In this document: one piece after another, positions 63,383 to 64,000 of the stretch
Numbering within the stretch: the first letter of the stretch is position 1
Layout: each line of letters starts with the position of its first letter
NCBI GenBank assembly: GCA_015075635.1
Contig: JABTUA010000001.1
Location: forward strand, 1,302,001-1,366,000
Reading direction: 5' to 3'
Source of the DNA: Polyangiaceae bacterium
Lineage (GTDB): Bacteria; Myxococcota_A; Polyangia; Polyangiales; Polyangiaceae
DNA: 64,000 nucleotides
Made by a program: the position numbers and the translations under genes
The notes under the pieces: model-generated
The model's input: the letters and a program-made list of their open reading frames with translations, nothing else
Told to the model about the DNA's origin: nothing
Database searches by the model: none

Positions 63383-64000
63383 GGTATCACGACGCCTTCG
63401 GCGCAGGGCCAACCCGATGGGCTTCTCCGCGAGACGTCGTCGCAACGCCTCTCGTTGTCGAAGTCACTGCGAGCTGCGAACGATCCTGTCGCACCGGAGC
63501 AGGCGGAGGCGACCCGCACGAGCTCGAACCGGACTCCGCGCTCCCGTCGAACCCGCTCAACGGCGTCCGCGCTTGCCCTCGAAAACCTGCCCTTTCCATC
63601 GGTGACCATGACCACGTCCGCCTGTCGGCAGCTCGGCGTATCGAGCGACGTGAGAGCACTCAGGAGTGCAGCGTCAAAGTCTGTCGCACCGTGGAAGCTC
63701 TGACCCAGGAGCTCGACCAGATTCGCGAGCCCCAGCGGGTTAGGCTGGACGTCCCGGGTCTGCTGATCGGACGCCCCGCTGAACTGAATGACGCGCAACA
63801 GGCGACCCTCCGCTCGGAGCTCGCGCGCCAGCGCCAGCACGATGGCCTTCGCGTCGAGCTCGGGCTCGCCGGCCATCGACCCGCTGACGTCCAACAGAAC
63901 AATGAGCGGGCCCCGAGTGTGCCGAACCGTGCGAGTGCGTCGTTCGACGACAGCTAGTTTTTCCGATGCAAGCCGTTCCAGGAACAGTGGGCGAGTGGTC
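63379..64000 (-). CDS. VWA-domain protein, 5' end outside the window
   Basis: 207 residues visible; the frame is open at base 64000. GPLIVLLDVSGSMAGEPELD contains the MIDAS motif Asp-X-Ser-X-Ser; a Thr in HGATDFDAA and an Asp in VVMVTDGKGRFS complete the metal site. The upstream part (LFLERLASEKLAVVERRTRT) is typical of CoxE/DUF2201-like VWA proteins, which often act beside MoxR AAA ATPases. No signal is seen in the visible part, so it is probably cytoplasmic. It is coupled to the outer-membrane gene (GTGA), an unusual pairing. Confidence 0.82.
   Translation of the reverse strand, partial: TTRPLFLERLASEKLAVVERRTRTVRHTRGPLIVLLDVSGSMAGEPELDAKAIVLALARELRAEGRLLRVIQFSGASDQQTRDVQPNPLGLANLVELLGQSFHGATDFDAALLSALTSLDTPSCRQADVVMVTDGKGRFSRASADAVERVRRERGVRFELVRVASACSGATGSFAARSDFDNERRCDDVSRRSPSGWPCAEGVVIP

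Overview
The window is GC-rich, gene-dense bacterial DNA that looks myxobacterial (Myxococcota, probably the Polyangiales/Sorangiineae side). The signs are two eukaryote-like Ser/Thr kinases, many lipoproteins with Gly/Pro-rich linkers, outer-membrane proteins resembling the TIGR04551 and DUF6029 families, a thrombospondin type-3 repeat protein, and many GTG/TTG starts with 4-bp stop/start overlaps. The assignment rests on gene content read by eye, not on a database search.

Bases 1-5300 hold the end of a lipoprotein gene, a kinase and a repeat-rich stretch: two near-identical 781-784 bp units, each carrying a DUF559 (Vsr/PD-(D/E)XK-like) gene, one of them split by a 573-bp internally deleted IS21-type element with a clear 5-bp target duplication. 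Bases 5300-20000 are mostly envelope genes: beta-barrels, thioredoxin-like lipoproteins, a Gly-rich lipoprotein, a second kinase with a zinc ribbon, a TSP3 protein, a HEAT protein, a glycosyltransferase and a crotonase. Bases 19800-27000 contain a pseudo-M48 protein, alaS, murB and a macro-domain gene. Bases 27100-30900 carry a HARE-HTH/Mrr-like protein, a lipoprotein and a ureohydrolase with altered metal ligands, followed by about 700 bp of intergenic repeats.

Bases 31600-46140 hold GDPD and DHH phosphoesterases, the dprA-topA-trmFO cluster, a GxxExxY gene abutting a third DUF559 unit, hemW, a bifunctional rel/spoT gene and a beta-lactamase-fold protein without its catalytic residues. At 46155-46321 a tRNA-Gly(GCC) has its own promoter and terminator. 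An integrase follows directly, so everything to the right is probably a genomic island integrated at this tRNA, with its far end outside the window.

The island encodes an excisionase-like HTH protein, a delta-60 repeat lipoprotein, a small TPR/phosphatase operon, two DUF429-type RNase H-fold proteins, paired small zinc-ribbon-like proteins, two PcfJ-like proteins (one truncated), a sigma-like factor, a membrane protein, and a VWA / outer-membrane protein / lipoprotein operon running off the window. Three themes stand out: dispersed DUF559 units with (TTC)n-CGTGGCGT tails; several apparent pseudoenzymes (ureohydrolase, beta-lactamase fold, M48, Mrr); and a mosaic island with truncated back-to-back genes.
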